Part shown: positions 6,808-13,851 of the stretch, piece after piece
How positions within the stretch are numbered: the stretch's first letter is position 1
Layout of the letters: every line of letters begins with the position of its first letter
NCBI GenBank assembly: GCA_965658225.1
Contig: CBFHRK010000040.1
Location: 1-17,933 of the forward strand
Origin: ECT2AJA-044 sp965658225
GTDB lineage: Bacteria; Bacteroidota; Bacteroidia; Flavobacteriales; ECT2AJA-044
Length of the DNA stretch: 17,933 bases
Direction: 5' to 3'
Program-made: the position numbers and the translations under genes
The notes under the pieces: model-generated
Told to the model about the DNA's origin: nothing
Databases searched by the model: none
What the model saw: only the letters and a program-made list of their open reading frames with translations

Positions 6808-7293
6808 TTAAAGACATTTGAAGTAGTCAAACGGCTCTAGGCAATCTTTGCACTGGTACATGGCTTTGCAGGCTGTAGAGCCGAATTGACTCACCATGTG
6901 TGTATTTTCCGATTTACATTGAGGGCAACGAACGGTATCTTGTTCTGCGAATAATGCTTTTTTGTTTACGCTGCCTCCGGCAGGAGGGGCGATGCCGTAT
7001 TCTTCAAGTTTCTTTTTTCCGTTTTCCGACATCCAGTCGGTAGTCCATGCCGGGTGAAGCACGGTTTTTACTTCCGGGTTTTCAAACCCTTCAGCGACCA
7101 GCTTTTGCACAATTTCTTCTTCAATGGTATTCATGGCCGGACAGCCACTGTAGGTCGGTGTTATGGTAATTATGGGCTGATTGTTTTCAATAGCCACATC
7201 GCGTACAACACCTAAATCAACAACGGTAAGAACCGGAATCTCCGGATCAAAGATGTCTTCCATCCAACCCCAGATGTCGGCAGTAGTTACCAT
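6808..7293 (-). CDS. paaD: phenylacetyl-CoA epoxidase maturation protein PaaD
   Basis: Accessory protein of the phenylacetyl-CoA 1,2-epoxidase, thought to help assemble or maintain its metal centre. The 161 residues comprise an N-terminal MIP18/DUF59-type domain (about 5-90, with DPEIPVLTVVDLGVVRDV and the conserved Cys51 in TYSGCPAM) and a C-terminal zinc-ribbon-like part. The latter has RCPQC (C123, C126), GSTACKA (C142) and YQCKDCLEPFDYFKCL (C148, C151). This two-part build is characteristic of PaaD and separates it from the shorter SufT-like DUF59 proteins. It is the last gene of paaABCD; its ATG lies one base after the paaC stop. Confidence 0.94.
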   Translation of the reverse strand: MVTTADIWGWMEDIFDPEIPVLTVVDLGVVRDVAIENNQPIITITPTYSGCPAMNTIEEEIVQKLVAEGFENPEVKTVLHPAWTTDWMSENGKKKLEEYGIAPPAGGSVNKKALFAEQDTVRCPQCKSENTHMVSQFGSTACKAMYQCKDCLEPFDYFKCL

Positions 7294-7294
7294 G

Positions 7295-8053
7295 TTACCA
7301 CTTCGCGTTCGGAATCGTTCTCTGTAAGTATTGAAGTTCCGACAACAAGAAACCTAAATGCTCCGAATGGATTCCTTTACGGCCACCAGATTGCATCCAG
7401 CCGGATTCAGGCTGGCGTAATGTTGCTTCTTTTAAAACTTCGGATACTTTTTCTTCCCAAAGCGGTTTCAATGCCGATAAGTCTGTTGCAATGCCGACTC
7501 CGATCAATGTTTCATCCACTTCGTCCATTTCAAACATTTCACCGGTGTACATCCACAATTCGTCGATGGACTCTTGAATGCGACGGTGCGATTCCTCAGT
7601 ACCATCACCCAAGCGAATGATCCATTCACTTGAATAGCGAAGGTGGTAGGTCACTTCTTTCAGTGACTTCACCGCTATTGCAGCTATTTGTTCATCCGCG
7701 CTATATGTGAGCTTTTCAAGCAGTAAGAAATGAAATACATCAAATAAGAATTGACGCGCAATGGTGCGACCAAAATCTCCGTTCGGCTGCTCTGTTAGCA
7801 GCACGTTATAAAAATCCCGTTCGATCCGCAAATAGGCCATAGCATCTTCGTCACGGCCTTTCCCTTCAATTTCTCCGGCATAGGCTAAATAGCTTCTGCT
7901 TTGCCCAATAAGGTCGAGAGATACATTGATGAGGGCGATATCTTGTTCCAGAATAGGTCCATGTCCGCACCACTCGCTGAGGCGATGACCCAAAATGAGT
8001 GAGTTGTCACCCAATCGAAGGGAGTACTTAAACAATGCTTCTTTAATATCCAT
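7295..8053 (-). CDS. paaC: 1,2-phenylacetyl-CoA epoxidase subunit PaaC
   Basis: Ferritin-like structural subunit that forms the core complex with PaaA in the ring epoxidase. The 252-residue protein shows PaaC features: LGDNSLILGHRLSEWCGHGPILEQDIAL near the N-terminus, NVSLDLIGQSRSYLAYAGE, RTIARQFLFDVFHFLLLEKL, LKEVTYHLRYSSEWIIRLGDGTEESH, and a C-terminal GGRKGIHSEHLGFLLSELQYLQR. The length agrees with E. coli PaaC (248). PaaC keeps the four-helix fold but is not the catalytic subunit in the family. It lies five bases downstream of paaB in the same operon. Confidence 0.95.
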   Translation of the reverse strand: MDIKEALFKYSLRLGDNSLILGHRLSEWCGHGPILEQDIALINVSLDLIGQSRSYLAYAGEIEGKGRDEDAMAYLRIERDFYNVLLTEQPNGDFGRTIARQFLFDVFHFLLLEKLTYSADEQIAAIAVKSLKEVTYHLRYSSEWIIRLGDGTEESHRRIQESIDELWMYTGEMFEMDEVDETLIGVGIATDLSALKPLWEEKVSEVLKEATLRQPESGWMQSGGRKGIHSEHLGFLLSELQYLQRTIPNAKW

Positions 8054-8058
8054 AAGGC

Positions 8059-8355
8059 TTACATATGTCCGACTTCCTTCGGAATGTCGTAAAAGGTTGG
8101 ATGGCGATACACTTTGTCATCTGCGGGTTCGAAAAGGGAAGCGCTTTCAGATGAATTGGAAGCCGAAATATGCTTCGATTCTACGACCCAAATACTGATT
8201 CCTTCAGAACGACGCGTATATACATCGCGCGCGTTTTCAATAGCCATATCGGAATCGGCCGCGTGCAAACTACCCACGTGCTTGTGATGAAGTCCTGATT
8301 TGCTTCTGATGAAAACCTCCCATAGAGGCCAGTCTGATGATTTTACCTCGCTCAT
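8059..8355 (-). CDS. paaB: 1,2-phenylacetyl-CoA epoxidase subunit PaaB
   Basis: Small subunit of the phenylacetyl-CoA epoxidase, involved in holding the multi-subunit complex together. The 98 residues match the family: WPLWEVFIRSKSGLHHKHVGSLHAADSDMAIENARDVYTRR near the N-terminus, then GISIWVVESKHI, and a C-terminal part with KVYRHPTFYDIPKEVGHM. The length agrees with E. coli PaaB (95). Its ATG overlaps the paaA stop by four bases, indicating translational coupling. No odd features. Confidence 0.95.
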   Translation of the reverse strand: MSEVKSSDWPLWEVFIRSKSGLHHKHVGSLHAADSDMAIENARDVYTRRSEGISIWVVESKHISASNSSESASLFEPADDKVYRHPTFYDIPKEVGHM

Positions 8356-9296
8356 GCCAATTGTTCTTTTCTAAGACGTCTTTTTTCTGCGTAAGCATTG
8401 GCTGCTTCACGCACCCAAGCACCTTCTTCCTTCGCTTTTAATCGGGCAGCAACGCGTTGCTTATTGCAAGGGCCGTTTCCTTTTACCACATCGTAAAACT
8501 CGTTCCAATCGATTTCGCCGAAATCGTAGGAATTCTTTTCATCGTTCCATTTGAGATCGTTGTCCGGTACTTTCAATCCGATGAACTCGGCTTGAGGAAC
8601 GGTTTTATCGACAAATTCTTGACGCAGTTCGTCGTTTGTTTTTCTTTTGATTTTCCACTTAATGCTTTGAGCCGAGTTCGGTGAAGCCAAATCATTAGGT
8701 CCGAACATCATTAAAGACGGCCACCACCAACGGTTCAATGCATCTTGAGCCATTGCTTTTTGCTCTGGCGTTCCGTTCGCGAGGGTTGAAATAATTTCAT
8801 ACCCCTGGCGCTGGTGAAAGCTTTCTTCTTTACATACTCTGATCATCGCACGGGCATAAGGTCCGTAAGAAGTTCTGCAGAGGGGCACTTGATTTTGAAT
8901 GGCAGCACCGTCAACCAACCAACCAATGGCGCCAATATCGGCCCAAGTGACCGTGGGGTAGTTGAAAATACTGCTGTATTTGGCTTTTCCGGTATGCAAG
9001 TCGTCGATCATATCTTCTCTGCGTCCTCCGAGTGTTTCGGCGGCGCTGTATAAATACAATCCATGACCGGCTTCGTCTTGAATTTTTGCGAGTAATGCTG
9101 CTTTTCTGCGCAGCGAGGGCGCCCTGGTAATCCAGTTCGCTTCTGGCAACATGCCTACAATTTCGGAGTGTGCGTGCTGTGAAATCTGACGAAGAAGCGT
9201 TTTTCGATAGGCTTCTGGCATCCAATCACGGGGCTCAATTTTTTCCTCTCGGTCAATTTTGGCTTGAAACTGTACTTCTAATTCTTTTTCATCCAT
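8352..9296 (-). CDS. paaA: 1,2-phenylacetyl-CoA epoxidase catalytic subunit PaaA
   Basis: Di-iron monooxygenase subunit that inserts oxygen into the ring of phenylacetyl-CoA to give the 1,2-epoxide. From the chosen ATG at 9296 the protein is 314 residues, against 309 in E. coli. Conserved stretches include IEPRDWMPEAYRKTLLRQI, HAHSEIVGMLPEANWITRAP (Glu45 as iron ligand), KIQDEAGHGLYLYSAAETLG (Glu75, His78), CRTSYGPYARAMIRVCKEESFHQRQG and WWWPSLMMFGPND. The frame is open to 9368, but those extra 24 residues have no counterpart in the family and would start upstream of the likely promoter; ATG 9308 is a second possible start. It is the first gene of the minus-strand paaABCD operon and is divergent from paaE. 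Confidence 0.95.
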   Translation of the reverse strand: MDEKELEVQFQAKIDREEKIEPRDWMPEAYRKTLLRQISQHAHSEIVGMLPEANWITRAPSLRRKAALLAKIQDEAGHGLYLYSAAETLGGRREDMIDDLHTGKAKYSSIFNYPTVTWADIGAIGWLVDGAAIQNQVPLCRTSYGPYARAMIRVCKEESFHQRQGYEIISTLANGTPEQKAMAQDALNRWWWPSLMMFGPNDLASPNSAQSIKWKIKRKTNDELRQEFVDKTVPQAEFIGLKVPDNDLKWNDEKNSYDFGEIDWNEFYDVVKGNGPCNKQRVAARLKAKEEGAWVREAANAYAEKRRLRKEQLA

Positions 9297-9319
9297 TGGG
9301 TCGCGCATTAATGGTCTTA

Positions 9320-9327
9320 CAATAGTA
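9320..9327 (-). promoter_or_regulatory. possible -7 box (TACTATTG) for paaABCD
   Basis: Read on the minus strand, 9327 to 9320 gives TACTATTG, one mismatch from TAnnTTTG. It lies 11 bases before ATG 9308 and 23 before ATG 9296. A TTCG about 20 bases upstream is a poor -33 match. It supports a paaA start downstream of this point. Confidence 0.4.
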
Positions 9328-9351
9328 CGAAAAACGGCTGAGGAGCACGAA

Positions 9352-9381
9352 TTGTTTGAAGCGTACAAAACCCTATTTTTG
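9352..9381 (+). promoter_or_regulatory. paaE promoter (TTG-N19-TATTTTTG)
   Basis: TATTTTTG at 9374-9381 fits TAnnTTTG exactly, and a TTG at 9352-9354 stands 19 bases upstream, the usual spacing for the Bacteroidota -33 element. The paaE ATG follows 20 bases after the box. The site shares the short intergenic region with the divergent paaA promoter. Confidence 0.6.
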
Positions 9382-9401
9382 CCTCACTGAAACTATTTGA
9401 T

Positions 9402-10475
9402 ATGCCTCAATTCCATTCGCTTGCCGTAAAAGAAATCCGACGAGAAACCGAATCTTGTGTAAGTATTCTATTTGATGTTCCCAGTACACTGAAAAATGAA
9501 TATCAATATACCCAAGGACAATATCTCACGCTGAAAACGGATATCGATGGAGAAGAGGTGCGTCGGTCCTATTCTATTTGCTCGTGTCCGCTCGACGACG
9601 AGTTGCGGGTGGCTGTGAAAAAAGTTCCGGAAGGACTCTTCTCAACCTATGCGAATGAAGTTTTAAAGGAGGGCGATTCTATCGAGGTGATGAATCCGCT
9701 CGGGAATTTTTACACCGATCTAAAAGCGGATCAATCGAAGCATTATGTGGCTTTTGTGGCCGGATCAGGAATTACGCCGGTGATGTCGATCATGAAAACC
9801 GTTTTGCGCACAGAGCCAAAGAGCCGGTTTACCTTGTTTTATGGGAATAAGAATTTTGAAAGCATCATTTTCAGAGATGAAATTGAAGCACTTAAAAACG
9901 CGCATTTAACGCGCTTGAGCGTATATCATGTGTTGAGCCGGGAAATCACGGATTCACCGTTATTTAATGTTCGCCTTAACGGCGAGAAGGCTTCTATTTT
10001 CTGCGATCGATTGTTCGACCTTTCCGAGGTGGACGACTTTTTCCTTTGTGGTCCGGGTGAAATGATTCTGGAAATAAAAGAGACCTTATTGGGCAAATCA
10101 GTAGACGCTAAGAAAATTCATTTAGAGTTGTTCACGACTCCAGGTCAGGCCGCTAGGCCGGCCAAACCAATGGTCGAAAAAGAATTAAAGGATTACGACA
10201 GTGAAGTGCGCGTAACACTGGACGGCATCACCCTTGAATTTGGATTGGACGCGGACGGACCCAATGTTTTGGATGCCGCACTCCATCACGGAGCCGATGT
10301 TCCCTATGCTTGCAAGGGCGCTGTTTGCTGCACCTGCAAAGCGCGGGTATTAGAGGGCGAAGTGGAAATGGAGTTGAACTATGCATTAGAGCCCGATGAG
10401 GTAGAAGCCGGATACGTACTTACTTGTCAGGCGCATCCAAAATCGAAAAAGGTGGTTATTAGTTACGACGACTAA
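9402..10475 (+). CDS. paaE: phenylacetyl-CoA epoxidase reductase PaaE
   Basis: Flavin and iron-sulfur reductase that passes electrons from NAD(P)H to the PaaABC epoxidase. The 357 residues hold an FAD-binding domain with RSYS at 55-58, an NAD(P)-binding domain with GSGITP at 121-126 and CGPGEM at 216-221, and a C-terminal plant-type [2Fe-2S] ferredoxin domain from about 265. The cluster cysteines are 304, 309, 312 and 342 (CKGAVCCTC, then LTCQAHP). The ferredoxin-last order is that of PaaE. It is transcribed away from paaABCD instead of following them, and it overlaps the next gene by one base (TAATG), so it heads a paaE-fkbM-cupin run. Confidence 0.94.
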   Translation: MPQFHSLAVKEIRRETESCVSILFDVPSTLKNEYQYTQGQYLTLKTDIDGEEVRRSYSICSCPLDDELRVAVKKVPEGLFSTYANEVLKEGDSIEVMNPLGNFYTDLKADQSKHYVAFVAGSGITPVMSIMKTVLRTEPKSRFTLFYGNKNFESIIFRDEIEALKNAHLTRLSVYHVLSREITDSPLFNVRLNGEKASIFCDRLFDLSEVDDFFLCGPGEMILEIKETLLGKSVDAKKIHLELFTTPGQAARPAKPMVEKELKDYDSEVRVTLDGITLEFGLDADGPNVLDAALHHGADVPYACKGAVCCTCKARVLEGEVEMELNYALEPDEVEAGYVLTCQAHPKSKKVVISYDD

Positions 10476-11281
10476 TGCGCGGTCTCTGCGCTACTTTATT
10501 CCGATGGTTCTTCCTCTTGCCTGGAAGTGAGAAACACTTCTTTGGCGTTTATCAAAAGATTTTTGTTCGTTTTAAGCTGTTCAAAGGGGTTGTTAAAAAG
10601 GTAGAACGACAGGGCCTTACTCTTGAATTGCACATTGATGAATGGATTCAAGCCAACGTATATTTTTTGGGGTCGTATGAATCGGAGGAACTGAATACCG
10701 TTCGAGACCTTTTGAAGGAGGGCGATGTATTTGTGGATTTAGGCGCCAACATTGGCCTTTTTTCCACGGTTGCGAGTCGGGCCGTAGGCCCAAATGGCCA
10801 TGTTTATAGTTTTGAGCCCTTTCCGTTAAATGCGAAAAGATTAAAGCGGCATAAAGAGGTAAACGATTGCTCGAATATGACCATTATTGAATCAGCGGTC
10901 GCTGATAAGTCGGGTACATTGACCTTAGTCTACGATGATTCTAATCAAAATACGGGGATGCCTTCAGCGTATAAAGAGGAAGGCAATCGGATAGAGGTAC
11001 CTCTCGTTGCACTCGATGAGATCGCTCGTGAACAGGTTTGGCGCCGGGTCGATTTTATTAAAATGGATATTGAAGGAGGTGAATACCTAGCATTGAAAGG
11101 GATGCAGAAAACTTTGACGAATTGGGCGCCCACTATTCTATTAGAATTGCATCCTGAGGCCGTTGCCCGCACGCCCTATACTTCGGATCAGATTACAACC
11201 CTTTTGACCGAAGTCGGATATCAAGGGCATCGAATTGGATCGGGGTACAATTATTTATTTCAGGTAAAAAAAGAAAAGTGA
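10475..11281 (+). CDS. FkbM-family SAM-dependent methyltransferase
   Basis: A 268-residue class I methyltransferase of the FkbM type, a family that methylates hydroxyls of sugars or natural products. The SAM-binding motif I is VFVDLGANIGLFS (85-97), followed by the acidic Glu114 in SFEPFPLNAKRL and the family-typical IKMDIEGGEYLALKGM (195-210). A hydrophobic N-terminal stretch (residues 5-16) is not clearly a signal peptide. The substrate cannot be told. It overlaps paaE at its start (TAATG) and the cupin gene at its end (GTGA), so the three are translationally linked, although no known step of phenylacetate degradation uses such an enzyme. Confidence 0.88.
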   Translation: MRGLCATLFRWFFLLPGSEKHFFGVYQKIFVRFKLFKGVVKKVERQGLTLELHIDEWIQANVYFLGSYESEELNTVRDLLKEGDVFVDLGANIGLFSTVASRAVGPNGHVYSFEPFPLNAKRLKRHKEVNDCSNMTIIESAVADKSGTLTLVYDDSNQNTGMPSAYKEEGNRIEVPLVALDEIAREQVWRRVDFIKMDIEGGEYLALKGMQKTLTNWAPTILLELHPEAVARTPYTSDQITTLLTEVGYQGHRIGSGYNYLFQVKKEK

Positions 11282-11754
11282 GTCGAAGAAACGAATTGGT
11301 AGAAAAGTTAGACCTCCTTCCCCATCCGGAAGGCGGATTTTATCGAGAGACGTATCGGGCTGTTGGGGAGGTTTCCGCCTACGGCGGGATACGGAACTTT
11401 AGTACCGCTATTTACTTCATGCTTACCCCCGATACGTTTTCCGCTTTCCATAAAATTAATCAAGATGAGGTTTGGCACTTTTACGAAGGCGACCCCATTT
11501 GCGTGCACATGATTTCTCCAGAGGGGGCGTATTCAAAAGTGCTTTTAGGAAAAGAAGAGGGAATGGTTTTTCAATACGTGGTGCCGGGTGGAACTTGGTT
11601 TGCTTCCGAGGTCATTGGTTCGGATTTCGGGTTGGCGGGCTGCACGGTTGCTCCTGGTTTCGATTTTGCCGATTTTGAAATGCCGGCCCGTGCAGCACTT
11701 ATTAATCGGTATCCAGAGCACAAGGAAGTAATCGAGCGCCTTACCCGGAAATAA
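11278..11754 (+). CDS. cupin protein of the DUF985 (cupin_5) family
   Basis: A 158-residue single-domain cupin of uncharacterised function. The diagnostic start of the family is LLPHPEGGFYRETYR (13-27), followed by STAIYFMLTPDTFSAFHKINQDEVWHFYEGDPI, YVVPGGTWFASEVIGSDFGLAGCTVAPGFDFADFEM and a conserved acidic C-terminus. The histidines and glutamate in the FHKINQDEVWHFYEG region are candidate metal ligands. The GTG start overlaps the FkbM gene stop by four bases. It is followed at once by a strong terminator, so it closes the paaE operon. Some members are described as possible sugar-modifying enzymes; no activity can be claimed here. Confidence 0.88.
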   Translation: MSRRNELVEKLDLLPHPEGGFYRETYRAVGEVSAYGGIRNFSTAIYFMLTPDTFSAFHKINQDEVWHFYEGDPICVHMISPEGAYSKVLLGKEEGMVFQYVVPGGTWFASEVIGSDFGLAGCTVAPGFDFADFEMPARAALINRYPEHKEVIERLTRK

Positions 11755-11785
11755 AAAAAGCCCCCCGAATTTCGAGAGGCTTTTT
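11755..11785 (+). terminator. strong bidirectional intrinsic terminator
   Basis: AAAAAGCC (11755-11762) pairs with GGCTTTTT (11778-11785), and the inner CGAATTTCG can extend the stem. Both strands end in a T run, so it can stop the paaE-fkbM-cupin transcript and also the minus-strand transcript ending at 11916. The stem begins at the base after the cupin stop codon. Confidence 0.9.
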
Positions 11786-11915
11786 ACTTCTGCAAGCAGT
11801 GTTAAGTGTTTCTGCTACGTACTTCTAAACATTAGGATATGTGATTAGATGCAATATGCTTGCCAAAGTTTAATACCCAAACCTTCATTACAAAGACGAA
11901 GGACTTTATCATTCA
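11786..11915. other. intergenic spacer between convergent genes
   Basis: No ORF of note. CCTTC (11882-11886) and GAAGG (11898-11902) form a small hairpin just downstream of the minus-strand barrel gene, a weak extra terminator candidate. GTTAAGTGTTTC at 11801-11812 recurs exactly at 13107-13118, on the other side of the barrel gene. Confidence 0.4.
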
Positions 11916-13091
11916 TTACAGTACAATTCCAAAAACTACTGGTGTAAGCTCTGGACCTCTGTTTTCTTGGAACAAAGTGTTCAAGGCATAGCGGGCAAAC
12001 AAGTTCACACCGCCGATTCCAATTTGTGCTTGTAGCCCATAGTTGAAATCGTTCAGGTAGAAATTCGATTTGTTCACGATTTTTACTTTTTCGTTGTTGT
12101 CGTCGCGGTACTTTGCTTTTGAATTCGATCCGATTCGGAAGCCAGCATACCCGCCAATTCCCAGGTTGAAACCATTTTCAAGGCCTCTGTTACCGCTCCA
12201 GTCGAGTTGTAACATCAAGGGAACATTGATTGAGGTAATGTTCATTTTGTTTTTGTTGTACGACTGCTGAACGCCTTCAACAAATAGAACTTCGTCGGCA
12301 GTTTTAATGGGCACAACGCTGCGGTCATAGGCATAGTTGGTCCACGCCATTTCGATACCGTACTTCACTTGGGCCGGACTGTTTTCATTTCCCAATCTGG
12401 TTTTTCCACCAAAGCCGAGGCCCCAATGCATACTCCAAGTGTTCAAGGCGTATAAGTCGTCACCAGCCGTTGGGAAAGCACCATCAGCGTCTACATAATT
12501 GTTGAGTCCGATAGCGAAGTCAAAATACCCTACGGTTGGATCCCCATTATCGGAGTCCCAGTTCCATTCAACATCCCAATCATCATCATCGTCTTCCCAA
12601 GTACCATCCCAATCGTCGCCGTCCCAATCGTTTTCTTCGTCTTCAAGGGCTTCAATCATCACGCGACGCTCTACTTCTTCTGTAAATAACTCGAGTGCTT
12701 CAAGTTGCGCTTCCAAGTCGTCTTCCATCGCTTCTAGGCGCGCTTCCATTTTTTCTTGTGCGGCCTCGCGACGTTTATTGGCTTCATCTTCATCGATTTC
12801 ACCTGCGGCTTCGGCAGCTCTGATTTTGGCAAATTCTTCTTCCATCTCTTTGGCTGCAGCTTCTGTTTCAACAGAGATGTCATTGATGATAGAAGCAATA
12901 TCTATTCCTGACAAAGTACCGATATCGTTTGACGAGTCTGTTTGGATAATGATTTTGGTCCCGTTCGATTCAATGGTTACAGTGTCTTGTTTCCCTTCGG
13001 GAAGAAGGGAAGGTCCGGCCGCGAAGGCCGGGGCCATGAAGGCAGGGCTCAAGATAAGAGCGAAAAGTGTGTTAAGTGTTCTGGTTTTCAT
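11916..13091 (-). CDS. outer-membrane beta-barrel protein with coiled-coil and acidic Trp/Asp-rich segment
   Basis: A 391-residue envelope protein without a recognised name. Residues 1-24 are a signal peptide ending AFA-A. Residues about 73-150 form a highly charged helical, coiled-coil-like stretch rich in Glu, Ala and Lys. Residues 151-185 are extraordinarily acidic, about fifteen Asp and six Trp with repeated DWD/WDGD units. From about 186 to the end, alternating aromatic and glycine-rich strands (GLGFGGKTRLG, INVPLMLQLDW, LGIGGYAGFRIGS, GLQAQIGIGGVNLFARYAL) resemble the small PorT/OmpX-like barrels of Bacteroidota, with the barrel closing at FGIVL. The gene is 61 bases downstream of the anti-sigma-like gene, suggesting a three-gene module with the sigma factor. 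The acidic stretch might bind calcium; this is a guess. Confidence 0.8.
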   Translation of the reverse strand: MKTRTLNTLFALILSPAFMAPAFAAGPSLLPEGKQDTVTIESNGTKIIIQTDSSNDIGTLSGIDIASIINDISVETEAAAKEMEEEFAKIRAAEAAGEIDEDEANKRREAAQEKMEARLEAMEDDLEAQLEALELFTEEVERRVMIEALEDEENDWDGDDWDGTWEDDDDDWDVEWNWDSDNGDPTVGYFDFAIGLNNYVDADGAFPTAGDDLYALNTWSMHWGLGFGGKTRLGNENSPAQVKYGIEMAWTNYAYDRSVVPIKTADEVLFVEGVQQSYNKNKMNITSINVPLMLQLDWSGNRGLENGFNLGIGGYAGFRIGSNSKAKYRDDNNEKVKIVNKSNFYLNDFNYGLQAQIGIGGVNLFARYALNTLFQENRGPELTPVVFGIVL

Positions 13092-13152
13092 GTTTCTAGT
13101 ATTAAGGTTAAGTGTTTCCTTTTGTTAATCGAGTAGTACCGCTCGAGACCGG

Positions 13153-13851
13153 TTAATTAATTGCGTTTCTTTTATTGAACAGATTCTTAATAGGCTCTGT
13201 GTCAATTTTTGGGAGCTCTACTTTTCCCTTCGGGTTTTCGAGCTTTTTCACATTCAGAGTATTCAATGCCGCCCATTGTTTTTGGGCGTAATCACCAACC
13301 GACATTTTTGGATCGTCAGCATTTGCCATGAGCGTTTTGCTACTTGACTGCTTGAATTCGATATCGATTTTAATCTTCTTCCTTTTATCGATTACCTCTT
13401 GGTTTATTTCAGTCGTGTTCAATTGTGTTATGCTGCGTGGCGATCCAAGCGTTACTCCTTTTTCATTTCGGGCCGATGTAAAAAGTGCTTTGGGCGATTC
13501 GCCGATCTTCTCTTGTTCGTCGGTGATTAAAGTCTTGTCTTCCTCAGAAGTTGTCGAACCATCCTTTTCTTCGTCCGAGTCAACAGCGTCGCTATCGCTT
13601 GTTTCTGATTCGGAAGATTCTGTTTGAGCCACTTGCTCCTGAATTTGTCCATCAATGGCTAAATCGCGACTCATCCATCCGAGGCTAAACATTAACACAA
13701 TTGAAGCAGCTGCCGCCCAATAGATCCAAACCACTTTGCGCTCTTCCTCTGCTTCGGGAAGCGCCTCTTCAATTTGCTCCCAAACTCGATCGCTCGGCTT
13801 CATTTCGAAGTGTTCGAGCTGCTCGCGGTATTTTTTGTCGGTCGCATTCAT
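13153..13851 (-). CDS. single-pass membrane protein, probable anti-sigma factor
   Basis: A 232-residue protein lying directly after an ECF sigma gene and overlapping it by four bases. It has a short cytoplasmic N-terminus (1-39, with MKPSDRVWEQIEEALP, a pattern common in Bacteroidota proteins paired with sigma factors), one transmembrane helix at about 40-59 (VVWIYWAAAASIVLMFSLGW), a long Ser/Asp/Glu-rich linker (77-110) and a basic, largely extended periplasmic part. No zinc-binding HxxxCxxC motif is present, so it is not a ZAS-type anti-sigma factor. The role as sigma inhibitor is inferred from its position and membrane layout, not from a recognised catalytic motif. Confidence 0.68.
   Translation of the reverse strand: MNATDKKYREQLEHFEMKPSDRVWEQIEEALPEAEEERKVVWIYWAAAASIVLMFSLGWMSRDLAIDGQIQEQVAQTESSESETSDSDAVDSDEEKDGSTTSEEDKTLITDEQEKIGESPKALFTSARNEKGVTLGSPRSITQLNTTEINQEVIDKRKKIKIDIEFKQSSSKTLMANADDPKMSVGDYAQKQWAALNTLNVKKLENPKGKVELPKIDTEPIKNLFNKRNAIN

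Noticed and set aside
12499..13128. A 209-codon serine-rich ORF on the plus strand opposite the barrel gene
   Set aside because: It is the complement of the Asp/Glu-rich coding region (GAA/GAT read as TTC/ATC/TCx), has no recognisable domain and lies wholly inside a gene with signal peptide and barrel features.
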